This document shows positions 13,585 through 26,007 of a DNA stretch of 64,000 bases, in pieces. Within the stretch, counting starts at the first letter, position 1; each line of letters starts with the position of its first letter. The notes beneath the pieces are model-generated. The model was not told the DNA's origin and made no database searches. It saw only the letters and a program-made list of their open reading frames with translations. Both the position numbers and the translations under genes were made by a program. This stretch comes from Trichoplax adhaerens (Eukaryota; Placozoa; Uniplacotomia; Trichoplacea; Trichoplacidae), in NCBI RefSeq assembly GCF_000150275.1, contig NW_002060952.1, positions 1,974,260 to 2,038,259 on the forward strand, read 5' to 3'.

Positions 13585-14796
13585 TTACATTGTGAATCCT
13601 AGTCCCTGCATGATTTTCCGGTAATCTAAGCGCTCACGAATTAGACGGATTTCCTGCCCATTCACTAAAACCTCAGCTGCATAAGGGCGCAAGTTATACA
13701 AGGAACTCATTGAAGCGCAGTACGCACCAGCAGTTAAGATTGCTAACAGATCTCCCTCTTGTGGTAAAGCAATTTCGAGATTCTCACCAAATGTATCTGA
13801 AGATTCGCAAATATTTCCTACAACCGTGACTCTGCGCAAGGGTGCATCCGGATTGGAAATATTAATAATATGATGATAAGAGCCATACAAGGCAGGTCTA
13901 ATAATGTGGTTCATCCCCGAATCGGTGCCAATAAAAATTATTTCTCCGTTTTTCTTAATATTAGTCACCTTAACCAATAAGCAAGTTGATTCCGCTACTA
14001 AAAACTTTCCAGGTTCCACTATCATATTGATTTCTCTCCCATTAGATAAGGTAAATTCCTTTACGTACTTCTCAACACAATTAAAGAATTGCTTTATGCG
14101 GACTGGTTTAGAGTCAGGTTCATACATTACTCCAAAGCCCCCGCCAAGATCTATAAATTTTAAACTTTTAAAATTTGCAGCTATTTTAAAAATTTCATAC
14201 ACTGCACTCTCAAATACTTCAGCTGCATAGAAGCCGGAGCCTATGTGACAATGTACCCCAATTAATTGAAGGTGATATTTTCGTATAATTTGCTTGGCTT
14301 GCTCGATCTCCTCCAATAAGATACCAAATTTAGATTCTTTACCACCTGTTATCACCATTTTGGTCTCACCATCGCCGATACCGGGATTGAACCTAATCGA
14401 TACTTCTGCTCCATTGAATACAGCCCCAAAACGTTCTAATTCGGAAATGGACCCTATATTCGGTATGACACCTTCCGCGTGTACCTCTGCTAGTTCTCGA
14501 TCATCAGAATTATTACCAGTAAAGATAATTTGTTGGCTTTTAAAGCCACACTGTTTAGCTAGTTTTATCTCAAAGGGTGCTACTGCATCGATACCGTCAA
14601 TGCCTGCTGCCTTGAGCTCTCTAATGATATGAGGATTGTAATTTGCTTTCAAAGCATAATAGACCTTGGTATTTTTACCGGTTGCATCTTTAAGAATTTG
14701 CACTTTACGATGCAGAATACCGGAGTCTGTCACGAACACTGGCGTGCCATGCTTTTCAGTCACTCTTTGAGAAATTTCAAGACTAGGTTTATACAT
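13585..14796 (-). CDS. lysA: Diaminopimelate decarboxylase, intronless, bacterial type
   Basis: PLP-dependent enzyme of the alanine-racemase-fold (type III) decarboxylases. It converts meso-2,6-diaminopimelate to L-lysine and CO2, the last step of the bacterial lysine pathway. One uninterrupted frame encodes 403 aa, a normal length for bacterial LysA. Visible landmarks: PLP lysine K50 in VYYALKANYNP; HCHIGSGF (183-189); the phosphate-binding GGGFG (218-222); EPGKF (261-265); the family-specific run SGMNHIIRPALYGSYH (293-308); the subunit-bridging CES (330-332); and AGAYC near 356-360. These favour diaminopimelate over ornithine or arginine decarboxylases. No frameshift or stop is present, so it looks functional. 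It lies between two intron-rich transporters on the opposite strand and has no partner lysine-pathway gene here. ATG 14796 is the first in-frame start; an out-of-frame ATG lies 14 nt upstream. A bacterial origin is inferred from family distribution and lack of introns. Carboxynorspermidine decarboxylase is a less likely alternative. Confidence 0.93.
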   Translation of the reverse strand: MYKPSLEISQRVTEKHGTPVFVTDSGILHRKVQILKDATGKNTKVYYALKANYNPHIIRELKAAGIDGIDAVAPFEIKLAKQCGFKSQQIIFTGNNSDDRELAEVHAEGVIPNIGSISELERFGAVFNGAEVSIRFNPGIGDGETKMVITGGKESKFGILLEEIEQAKQIIRKYHLQLIGVHCHIGSGFYAAEVFESAVYEIFKIAANFKSLKFIDLGGGFGVMYEPDSKPVRIKQFFNCVEKYVKEFTLSNGREINMIVEPGKFLVAESTCLLVKVTNIKKNGEIIFIGTDSGMNHIIRPALYGSYHHIINISNPDAPLRRVTVVGNICESSDTFGENLEIALPQEGDLLAILTAGAYCASMSSLYNLRPYAAEVLVNGQEIRLIRERLDYRKIMQGLGFTM

Positions 14797-14911
14797 GATT
14801 CACTAATCATGGCCAGTGTCCTTTAATAAAATATAAGCTCTTAATTATTCCTAATCGAAGGCTAAGAAGTACATTATTATTGTTAAACTACAGTATTACT
14901 TTAAAATACTA

Positions 14912-14962
14912 TATTATTATTGTTATTATTATCATCATTATTATTATTATTATTATTTATTA
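14912..14962. repeat. ATT trinucleotide microsatellite
   Basis: About 50 bp of imperfect (ATT)n with a few C and G interruptions, roughly 115 bp upstream of the decarboxylase start. Confidence 0.85.
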
Positions 14963-17900
14963 CCTCTACGACTATGGTACCATCAGCTGCACTTCAGCGC
15001 TTCTCTTTTATTTCCTTATTTCTGTTTTTAGTCATTTTAGCAGTCATCCTGTATTCAATATGCTGTCTTGTTGCTGCAAAGTAAAAAGCCGTGTTTACAG
15101 CTGGTAGAGTAGCAGATCAATGCGATAATTATTATTATTATTTTATTGTAGGCATGAGTTTCAGTTAAAGTTGTGGAATGATTGAAATCATCGGCGTTAA
15201 CGGAGTTTGAGCGAGCGGCTTTGTACTGTACAGTATAGTACAGTATAAAAGAATTTTCTCTTTGTTTTTATGATTAGTATCATAATACGGTACAGTACTC
15301 ATGGACTACTACAGTACAGTACAGTACTGTACTGTACAGTGTACTGTACAGTAGATCAATTGATGCAGTACAGTACTGTATCATTCCCGCGCAAAAAATA
15401 ACAATAGAATAAATAAACGGTAGCGCGTTGTGAACAGTTTAGGAGAAATGGCGTGGTAGAGAAATGTTCTGTAGTTATGGTGCAAAATTCAAGATGACGA
15501 CATTATTATTATTTTTAAATTACAGTACGTACAGTTATGGACCACTAGAAGAAAATCATTTGTACGGTATGACACCATGGGCCTCTAGAACAGCAGAGAG
15601 ATCCATTGTGACATGCACTGTACTGTAATAAAAGATGTATTTTTTTTTTTTCCTTCTGGAGGGTAAGGAAACTGTACTGTACTTATAGGAGGCATTTTAC
15701 TGTGCCGTACTTAAAGCTAGTTTAAAGTACTGGCATACGGGTATTTTTACTGGCCGTTCCAATTTGAACGGCAGATTCACTAGTTTAGGAGAATAGAAAG
15801 ATGTTATTCGAATAGTTAGGAAGAATGGTAGATGAAACTACAGAGATAAAAACTATTGTAAACTTTTAATGGACGAAAGTAAAGTTTATACAGTAGATGT
15901 ACTGTACACTCAGTGCTGTATTAATATTGTACCAGGACTACAGTAATTGTGTTTGGCAGCCCCTTACATCATCGTAACGCTCAACGGTTGCACATAAGTA
16001 CACTACCAATCAAAACTGGAGACTTGAGCCTTGGTATAAAAATCAACAATCCGGGTGTACGGTAGACGAATGTACACTTGTACAGTACTGTATCTATCTA
16101 TCTTGCTTTGTTCGATCTAAAGTGTACAAAGTACAAAGTGCAATCATACCATGCAATAGTACAATGGCCATAGTACATAAGATCACGCCCTAGCCATAAA
16201 TGATAATAACAGACGTTCCCGAAATGCAGTGTTTGCTAGACCACACTGTTTACTATTTTTTGGAAAGCGTGCTGCACAGTACCAATGGACATGTACTGTA
16301 CACTATACTGTACTGTACAGTACTGTACCTTCTTCCAGTTCTACAAAGCAGTGTAAGTATAAACTCGAATAAAATAACCTTTTATATCAATATTTGCATA
16401 ATACACGTGATATCCCATAGGCCGCATGATCTGCGGCATGCAGCTACTGCATTGCCTGCAATCGCAATCCAGCCATGATGCTTTACAAATCCTCAGTTTG
16501 TAATGAGAGTCGTCGATTTTAACGTCAATGCTATTGCATGTAATAAAGTACAGTATTATTTCTATTGCAGCTTACTTTATAACTTGAAACTATTGTTAAA
16601 TATTATTATTACAGTAATAAACTTACAACTTCTAGTTTACAGTATACCACGTAACTATACGCAGCTAGATCTCAAAGTGCAGACTCGCCTCCCTCCTAAA
16701 CCGAATCCACTTAGTCCTGGCGCCACTATCTTACTTTACTTATGATTACCGGGCCTCTCATTATTATAAAACCTACTTTCCTAAGTACAGTACATTACAG
16801 TATAACAATATTGGGCAGAGCTCACCGACGACAAGGACTGTACACTCAGTGTACAGTACAGTGTGTATCATAACATTTTGTCACTCACGTTTTACAAACC
16901 CTTGGTTGTACTATACTGTTACTGTCAGCGACAAACCGTACTGACTGACGGTACTTTGCGGTGTACTGTACTAAAAATCTTCGTACCCGAACACTAACCC
17001 GAACTCCTGTACAGTATTCTGTAGTACAGTACTGTACTGTACAGGAGACCATACGAAAATTATACCAAATTTATCTAATAAGGACTTGAAATTATAATGT
17101 CATTTACTGTAGTTTTAAACGGTGGGAAAGACTTATGAGACACCCTTTAGTACTGTACTGTATACTGTACTGTAGTACTGTAGTACAGATGTGTCATGAT
17201 CATAGAGTTAATCCCTTTCTCAGACAGACCGACTAGGCTCCATGTTCAGTTTTAGCGTCACTAAAACTGACCTGAAATGTGTGCGGTAGCGCTGGGCATC
17301 CAAAGTTTTTTTTTGCTATTAAATTTGAAAAGTTATCTGACCAGAAGTTAATAATACAAAAAGTAATTAATTTAGATTCTCACGGTTAATAAATTAGGCT
17401 ATTGAATTTAAATTGTTATTGGATTATTATACCGTATTACCTATTTATTGTACAGTATGTAACATTCTAATTCATGGTAATGAAGTAACTAAGTTTGGCG
17501 CTACCAGCATTTCAGGTGAGCCTACTGTAGTGACGCTAAAAAAAACTGCAACAACAGTAGAATCCGTCTGTCCGAGAAAGTGACGCGTCTGTACAGACAG
17601 TCCTATGTACAGTACAGTACAGTACTGTCGCAGCCATAGAGTTCAACAACGGACGCAGACATGTGCTCAATATCAGTACAGTACTGTACAGTACAGGGAA
17701 CAAGTAAACTCATTATTTGCTGTAATCAACAGATTGTACGCTACTACTGAAGATGCAATTGCAATAATTGCGATACGTATCTAATGCACTTGATCCGAAG
17801 GAAGTTGCAAAACACTATCGGCTACCGGCGAGATTTATGAAAGTGGCACATAGTCTTGACACTATACTGTACTGTAATTTGCCGTTAAAACTTCAGAAAA

Positions 17901-18536
17901 TGTGTGGGTAGTACAGTACAATACTGTACAGTGTACAGTACAGTACTGTAATCTGCCCTTCAAACTTTTCAGAAATGCTTGGACTGCGTGGAAGATAGTG
18001 GAGCATATGGATTGGATTGGATTTGATTGGTCATTGGGATTGATACCGCAGTTTGTACTGAACGGTTATTATTGCTGTACTTGTACAGTACAGTATACTG
18101 ACCGTCCTTAGTATCGTACGGTGTACAGTACATACAGTACAGTACACTGTACTGTATGCTTGCCAGCAAACAAAAGAAAATCAAAACATAAAGTACTGTA
18201 CACTGTACTATACACAAGTAGCAATTATAAACATTAACCGCCGTACTCACTAATTGGAATAAATAAATAAACAAAGCAAAGCATAGTACAGTACAGTACA
18301 GTACAAAGGTTGAAACGGTATAAAGGAAGCTGCGTGCCGCATTTAGAGTCAGTGCAACTTCCTCGTGGATCATTGACGTTTACACTTCACAGTTTGCTGC
18401 TGTTTCATTTCAGGAGAGAGTGGTCTCTTTGCTAACAAAACAGCGTTGCCGCGAAAATTTCCCTGCATTGATTTCGATACGACTGAACAGTTTTTCCTTC
18501 GTAGTGGATACCTGAATCGCTTTCTACGATACCAAA
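14963..18536. other. Intergenic, upstream of EAAT-B
   Basis: No exon supported. Apart from the palindromic repeat field listed separately, the sequence is unremarkable. The promoters of the decarboxylase (left, minus) and EAAT-B (right, plus) should lie here. The open frames at 16200-16745 and 17902-18373 run through the repeats and are not considered genes. Confidence 0.55.
15224..18305. repeat. TACTG/CAGTA palindromic repeat field 2
   Basis: The densest stretch of the repeat. Clear blocks lie near 15224-15246, 15309-15379, 15617-15627, 15673-15682, 16079-16091, 16293-16328, 16838-16862, 17010-17043, 17151-17187, 17607-17628, 17674-17696, 17911-17950, 18084-18100, 18121-18157, 18193-18208 and 18286-18304. 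Direct runs of one pentamer switch to runs of its complement, so blocks form perfect or near-perfect palindromes. The field stops about 230 bp before the EAAT-B start codon. Confidence 0.8.
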
Positions 18537-21500
18537 ATGCCTTCATCAGAAGTTGATCAAGTAGCCGATAATGCTATCGTTAAAAAACCAAGAAAATTTC
18601 GACCTAAGAAGGTCATGAAAACCTCCAAAAGAGTTTTGGGAGGAGACAATCTTTTATTGAGTTTAACCATTCTTGGTGTCTTCCTTGGCGTTTTAATTGG
18701 CTTCCTTGTTCGTACGGCACATCCAAGCCAAACTGCAATCAAATTGATTAATTTCCCTGGTGATATTTTAATGAGAATGCTTAAAATGTTGATTCTACCT
18801 TTGATTGTTTCCAGCTTAATTGCTGGTCTGGCTTCACTGGATGCTGGCTCTTCCGGTAAAATGGGTCGCCGTGCTATCTTTTACTACTTTGGTACGACCA
18901 TCTTAGCTGTCATCTTGGGTCTGGTACTTGTCGTTGTTATTCATCCTGGCAAAACGAAGGAAGGTTTATCCAGCAACAGGCAACAACACGTCAATACTTT
19001 AGATGCTTTCCTGGATTTGATTAGGTAAAAACATGTATTGATTATTTTTCTCAATGTGTATTGCATTGGGACAGCATGCTGTTCAATCAACATAGTTCAT
19101 AGGCGTTTCATCTCTTATACTATCTATACTCGTACGCAGTACTGTAATCATAGTTTCCCTTCGCTCCAGCTTTACAGAAAACATGAATATTCCAATGTTA
19201 TCATATCGTTTTAATTTAACTTCAACCGAGGGAGATTACAGTAGAAATCAACTGTAGTAAATTACCTGATTGAATAAATGCACGGTACAATTATGATACA
19301 CACTGTATCATAAGGAGGTGGAAAGAAAATTGTATGAAGGGTGGTGATTTCTTTTTACTCCATAATTACGAAACCCTCCGGTCTCATCTGCAGGATATCA
19401 ATTATAATTACCGATGTTGCACAATACAGTACGTAAATTTCCTTATCGCACCTTTATCGCCCTTCACCCCATTCAATGGCCCTTCGCTCTTTCGCATTTT
19501 GTGCAAGGTTTACGTTTTAAATAATAATTCCGCTTTAGTATTTGTTAGCCGACACTTTTTAATTATACATTATGTGATTTCGTTGCAATGTAGTGTACAT
19601 GTTGTATTTTTCGTTTGGTGTTAATGAAATAATGTTCGGAATGCACAGGCATAGCGGGAATTACAGGGTGGGCTGTATAGCTTTGTATAAAAATGCGCTA
19701 TCAATTAACTGAACTGTGTCCGTACGATATGCTATTTTATCCATTCTTGTTTTGATAAAAATTCCGCTAAATTGCTAATTTAGGTAGCATACGATAGCGC
19801 GATGTACTGTAAATACAGTAATGTTGTGTCGGAAACGACTATGGGGTAAGTACTGTACTGTACTGTACTGTACAACTCACGGGTGATCATTGCAGGTATT
19901 TGTCGTGAGCTTTCGATGTTTATTTAACAGAACCACGGTGATAAGGCTCATGGATAAGTGAATATTTAGATGTTGTTCTAAAAGTTTGTTTCCCATGAAG
20001 CTGAGTCAAAGAAGTACTGCTATACCATTAACTGTGCCTCCTCCGCAGCACAGTAAAGAATCTATTTGTAAAAATGCTTTAATTGTTCTGTCTATTCGAT
20101 AGAAAAGTCAACTCCCCCCACATACCCTTGAAAGTCGTTCGAGCGGAATTACATACGAGTAGAATGAAATATTTGTTAGATGTACTGTTCTATTCTGCAA
20201 AGCGCCGAAACTAGGAAAAGTGAGTTTAAACAGTGTTAACTGATACCATTTCTACATCGAAATTTACACGGAAGAAAATATTTCTTATAAGCATTTTAAG
20301 AACTATTTTATCGTCTTTATTGTTCAATCGTAAGCGTAATGGCCATGACAACAATCGAAATTAATTGAAATATTTAATGTTCTCAATTCGTTCACTTACT
20401 CTGTCATGCACCCTTATAACGCATCTCTATAAAACGTAAAGTTTGACAGTATCGTAACATTTACGAGCTTAAATCTATAATTTAATTTTCCAATTTGGAG
20501 GGAGTCTCTTTGGTGTTAGCCATTGACTTAAGCCTAAATCATTGGATATACGCATATAATAGGTGCACTACTCGAAAAGGAAAATTATCTCTCTTTCACA
20601 TATTACACACAACCAGCAGTAGTCAATTTAGTTCAATGTTACACAGCGATACTCTCATACTTGTACAACAGAGAGGGAACAAAATATAGCTGCTAATTTA
20701 TAGACAACCTTTTGAAGTTCAATGCTCTACTGCATTTATTAACCTTTGAAATAAAGTAGACGAGCGCATCTCGTCTTCTTTCCAACATTGCAGCGTTGCC
20801 AAATGATTGTTATTGTTTAAACGCCTACGCATAGCATCTGTACGCTGTTATCATTATCCAATACGAAGAATCACGCAACTCTTTGTGCCAGCCATTACTT
20901 CACCTGCTGATCCACACTGTGCAATAATATGAAATTGACAGTACAGTTATTTTCAAAATATTTCTCTTACAAGTACCTAATAATGTCAACGCTGCTATAA
21001 ACTTATATCTATATACTACTTGATACCATATGGTGGTCAGCATTGCGATCATACAATGTTGTACTATAGTACAGATATTTGGCCTCTGTGTAGAAAAGAA
21101 TTTTGAATTCTTGTTACAGTTTAAAAACGAAAACTAATTTCGAACTACGGACTTCACCAAATCTCGAATAATTTGTTTGATATTGCCGCCATTTATTTCA
21201 ATTTTTAAACATCCCCTGGTTGTTATTTTACTTGATCAAAAAAGTTCGATAGACTACTTACTAACACCTACACATGCTACAATATGGACGTACTATGCCG
21301 TACTAGGCACAGTCAATGACCAATTCACTATTGTATAGTTTTGATTTCACGTTATTAGAAAGTCTACTGTAGTAATAGAAAACAAAAGCGTAACAATATA
21401 TGCATGCATCTTTTATTTTAAATTAATAGTACTGCACTTACAGACGGTTGATAGGGGCACAAAAGATGGTATACCCTTATGTCTAGCAGTATTTTGCTTT

Positions 21501-24500
21501 GTTTACTACTGGAATTGTTTGATCTAATTAACAGCATTGTACGTTTAAAATTCGTTAATTCGTTATCGTTAAAATCAAGTTAAAAATGCTTCAAGATTCC
21601 TCTTCAAATGACAAAACAGTTTACCACGTTGAACACTAGTAGTAAATTGTAACCTTATTAATTTTTAAAGACTGCTACATAATATACCGCTTCAATTGTA
21701 ATATGCGTAGGTATCATCGTAAGTTTACTGTACTGTACATACCTAAAGTGGAAGATTTCATTTCTCTGCAAGGAATATTTTGTAGTGACCATAAGAGAAA
21801 TGGAAACTTAGCAGAAAAGCAGCGGTAGATTTTACTTCCGTATGATACCCTAAAATCTCTTAATGTTGTCGATTTTCCTATGCATACATACACGATACTT
21901 CAGTACATTGGCCTCCTTATCATGACTGAATATTCTCTCGTACATGACGAACATTGAAATATTTTTCTATAAAAGAAATTGCCCGCTATACGTAAATAAG
22001 TTTCCGTTTCTACCGCATTTTTAACTTGACATATTATAATTATATTTCAAGAGACGGCAATGGCTACAAATAAGTACGTTCTAGTTTGACGACGACATTC
22101 TTGATAATCTAATATCAATAATGACTTGATAGCTTTGCAAAGAAGTGATCAAAGCAATGAGCAAAATTTGGAAAGGCATTTATAACCTACATAAACTGTA
22201 GCTTTGTCAATATTAGAATATATTGTATTATAGACTTAAAGTATAGTGTACAGTAGCATTTGTATTACAAGTATATCGGCAACTAACGATTATATTTACC
22301 ATCGCATGTGCTTACTTATAAGGTAGCTATTGTCAGTGTTTGCTTGGACGACGTTGTACTGTATGTTCAATTATGATTGAATTGTTAAACTTTTATGACA
22401 TCATTGATTAGTTATGGGCTAGCACTATCCTAATATAAACAATTTACATTCCCACGACCGATTGATCAGCCGTCGTACACGCCTCCTTTTACATTCAATC
22501 GATCTTTATTATTTTAAACAATAGCGGTAAGTAGCAATGAACACAAACGGCGCGGACAACTCATTCTGTCTACTGTATTCATAAATTTACGAAACTGTCC
22601 TCAGGTAATTAACTACGGCAAATTTCACTGTATTGTTTATTATTGTTTCAACAACGTACATTCACTACTCGCGCCGTAAGACATCGGATAAACGATGCTA
22701 TAATACATTAGCATATGAGCATTATATTATCATGTTATCCATGAAAAACATCGATGAAGGGCCCATCCTATCTCTTTACCGGGAGGATCTTTTTATTGTT
22801 GACTAAAAACTGACAGTTGAAAGGAGGGAACAAAGTGTGTACAGAAATCTTACATATACCAAGTATCTATTTATTTACCTTTAAATTTTCTTATGCTCAG
22901 GATAAAGAAATAAAGAAACTTGTTAGTGTTAGTTTTTATCAGTTTATAGTGAAATCAATGTGCACTATGCAACTTGAAATGAACCCTGTTCGATGGCATC
23001 ACAGTGCCAGAGTAATCCGTATAAAAATTACTATGCCATATTATGGAAGCAGGATCAGACATGAGAATAATAACGGTCCATTTAGAATCTACAGCTAATA
23101 GTACAGCATGATCAATTGATCATTTACGTAAATATGACATTGTTACTTATGAAACTCTGTTATCATTTGCTATTTGGCTAATAATTAATTAATACATATG
23201 GGTAATGCCAACAACGTATCACATTGTACAATATGATACTCTTTGGATTTGTATACGTTTACCTTCAGGCGAAATGCAATACACATTGTATCTTCGAAAT
23301 AGAGTTGTCCCTCGTTTGCTGAAAGTATCTTATGTATTCAACGTATTACGATTTCAGCAATTTCTTAACATCATCATAACTAAAGTGATGATTCGTTATA
23401 CTATAGGTAATTGTACAGTACATCAGTTGTGATACTTCTGCTGGTGCAACTTATAAAAATACTACCATTCGACAGCAAGTCTTCAATAGCGCACGACCTT
23501 GAGATAGTAATTAGTAAAATCAACTTTGCATACAACCTTATGCTGGAAAAATGAAATCAATAATATATAATTATGAAAATTATACCTGTAACATCATCTC
23601 TAACAATTTAGTGAATAATTGTAGATGTAATCAATAAATATCATCAACGCGATAGATTACAGTAATTAATATTTTCATAATGGTACATTATTCGCTTTAT
23701 ATAAATCTCCAAGTGCTAGTAACAACTGTAAATTTAGGTGATTGATTAAATGTCAATATTTCACTATACTAGGGATACATATTCGCATTATATGATTAAT
23801 GCATAACAAACAATTATTAGAAGGACTACTTCTGTTAGTCTACACTCTTTCCCTATCTCGGCCGATATATATTAGAAATCTACCACAATCTGCTATTAGG
23901 AACAATTGTTTTATTATTATAAGGCCACATTCTAAAGTAATATCTATCGTTGATTATATTATTTATCTACGCTGATCACAACTTCTGTTATTATTGTAAT
24001 AATAACCGACTGTTTTGTTGATTTATTTTAACTTAGAAACATGTTCCCGCAAAATTTGGTACAAGCTTGCTTCCAACAGGTATTTCAAATTTAAATATGA
24101 TAGTGTAGCTATCGTATCACATAATTTTCAAGTAAACAAAGGCTACAAGCATCTATAATACTTATAAATACGAAATAATTGGTAAAAGTAGTTACACAAC
24201 GACTGCGTAGATCTAGTTCCACAGTTATCGTGCGCTGCATTAGATAGTTTAAAATCAGTTGTGATGATGCTTCCATTGTTGTATTTATGTGTAATAAATT
24301 CAATATGAATTAATCAAAGTTTCTATAATTCACCAATATTATTTATATACTACGGAAATAAAAACAACTTTTATTTAAATTTACCTTATAAGTGTATCTT
24401 TTTCGAACACAGAGAAGTATATAAAATTTGGCATCGCTATTAATAACGCGCATACTTATGAATTATTGTATAGATACACGACATATTCCTGTATATAGTA

Positions 24501-26007
24501 ATTGTCACGATCAGAATATTGCTGCAAAGAAAAGTCATTTAAGGCGGCTTTTACCTCTTAACCTAACTTTACGTGATTTAAATTTATTTAGCAAAAAACC
24601 ATTTTCAAGACCGTACGGGTAGCTGAAAAAGTGGTGATACATAACGCTACAACAAATACAACAATTACTTATACCGTTATGCCAACTATGATTAGCGAAA
24701 TACCCGTTACTGGTACTCCAAACATCTCTAATGTCACTTTGCCAAAATTCACCAATATTGGATCAATCCAGTACGTAAGCGGTATGAATGTATTGGGATT
24801 GGTGGTTTTCTCAATTGCCTTCGGCATTACAATGAGCCGCATCGGAGAAGCTGGTAAACCAATTCAAAATTTCTTCTTGTCATTAAATGAAGTTGTTATG
24901 CGATTAGTCGGATTGGTAATGTGGTAAGTAAAACTTAAATAATTCTCATAATTTAATATTTACTATATCCCAGCAATAATTACTAAAGAAAATGAAATCT
25001 TTAAAAATTTCACTCCATAGGTATTCTCCTATTGGTATTATGTTCTTAATCGCCGGTAAAATTATTGAAATGGATGACTTCGGAAAGGTTATGGGCTCTC
25101 TTGGTTTGTATATGGCGACAGTATTAATTGGTTTATTTATCCACTCTTTGGTTACACTGCCACTCATCTACTTCATATTCGTCCGCAAGAACCCTTTTGT
25201 CTTCACTAAAGGTGTTTTGCAAGCGTTAGTAACAGCTTTCGGTACTGCATCAAGGTATGCATTTTATTCGCGCCTACATTTATCGTTACTCATAAGTCTA
25301 CAATATGTACATATATATGTATACTAATTATTGTAATATCTATTAGTTCGGCAACCCTACCAGTAACATTTAAATGTTTGGAAGATAATTTGCATATCGA
25401 CAAGCGTGTAACTCGCTTTGTTCTGCCTATTGGAGCTACTATTAATATGGATGGCACCGCATTATACGAAGCCGTAGCCTCGGTATTCATTGCTCAAGTA
25501 AATGGTATCGCTCTCAACTTTGGTCAACTTATTACCGTCAGGTAAATATTTAATTTAGCACTTGTCTCGCTATTTACACTAATAAGTAATGACGAAGCTG
25601 TGTTATGTTGTGAGAACCTCCAAATCCCTTACTTTTATTTACATCATTGTTAAAGCTTAACCGCTACGCTGGCTTCAATTGGCGCTGCTGGTATTCCCCA
25701 GGCTGGCCTGGTCACCATGTTGCTGGTACTAACTGCGGTTGGTTTACCAACTGAAGATATAACCTTGATTTATGCTATTGACTGGTTCCTCGATCGCGTT
25801 CGTACGGCTATTAATGTTCTTGGTGATGCTTATGGAACTGGTATTGTGCATAAGCTATCAATAGCTGAATTAGATGATGCTGATGCTCGTGAACAAGCTA
25901 GGAAATTGGAAGAAGGTGAATTCGAAGATGATAAAAAAGATGAAAATGGCTACGAGCGCTCTGTTCGTGCTAGTGGAAATGAAAATCGTTTAGAAAGTCA
26001 ATTGTAA
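18537..26007 (+). CDS. EAAT: Excitatory amino acid transporter EAAT-B (tandem paralogue)
   Basis: Second SLC1-family sodium/glutamate transporter, 547 aa. Exons: 18537-19024, 24037-24079, 24592-24923, 25021-25254, 25347-25541, 25656-26007. Exons 2, 4 and 5 have exactly the lengths of their EAAT-A counterparts (43, 234, 195 nt), and every intron phase is the same, so the pair arose by tandem duplication of an intron-bearing gene. HP1 GTASSSATLP, TM7 NMDGT and TM8 D477, R480, T481, N484 are intact, which predicts acidic amino acid transport. The extracellular loop after TM4 differs in sequence but again carries sequons (NATTNTT, NISNVT). The C-terminus is LESQL, matching the PDZ-ligand pattern of EAAT-A. 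Codon use is less AT-rich than in EAAT-A, mostly at third positions in exon 1 and exon 6. Intron 1 is about 5.0 kb against 1.2 kb in EAAT-A. Confidence 0.95.
19025..24036 (+). other. Long intron 1 of EAAT-B
   Basis: A 5.0 kb intron bounded by AG/GTAAAA and TTTTAACTTAG. It holds a few short open frames (19334-19624, 20495-20689, 22817-23098, 23205-23432) with no recognisable domain or splice pattern. TACTG/CAGTA copies occur near 19801-19818 and 19852-19873, then thin out to scattered singles by about 22.4 kb. No nested gene could be supported. Confidence 0.65.
19852..19873. repeat. Pure TACTG tandem run
   Basis: Four to five direct copies of TACTG without the complementary arm, in intron 1 of EAAT-B. 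It shows that the palindromic fields are built from simple pentamer runs in two orientations. Confidence 0.85.

Noticed and set aside
15300-15380. TACTG...CAGTA blocks resemble the bacterial LexA operator (CTG-N10-CAG).
   Set aside because: The context is eukaryotic, the spacing varies, and the blocks arise from simple pentamer runs, so the likeness is incidental.
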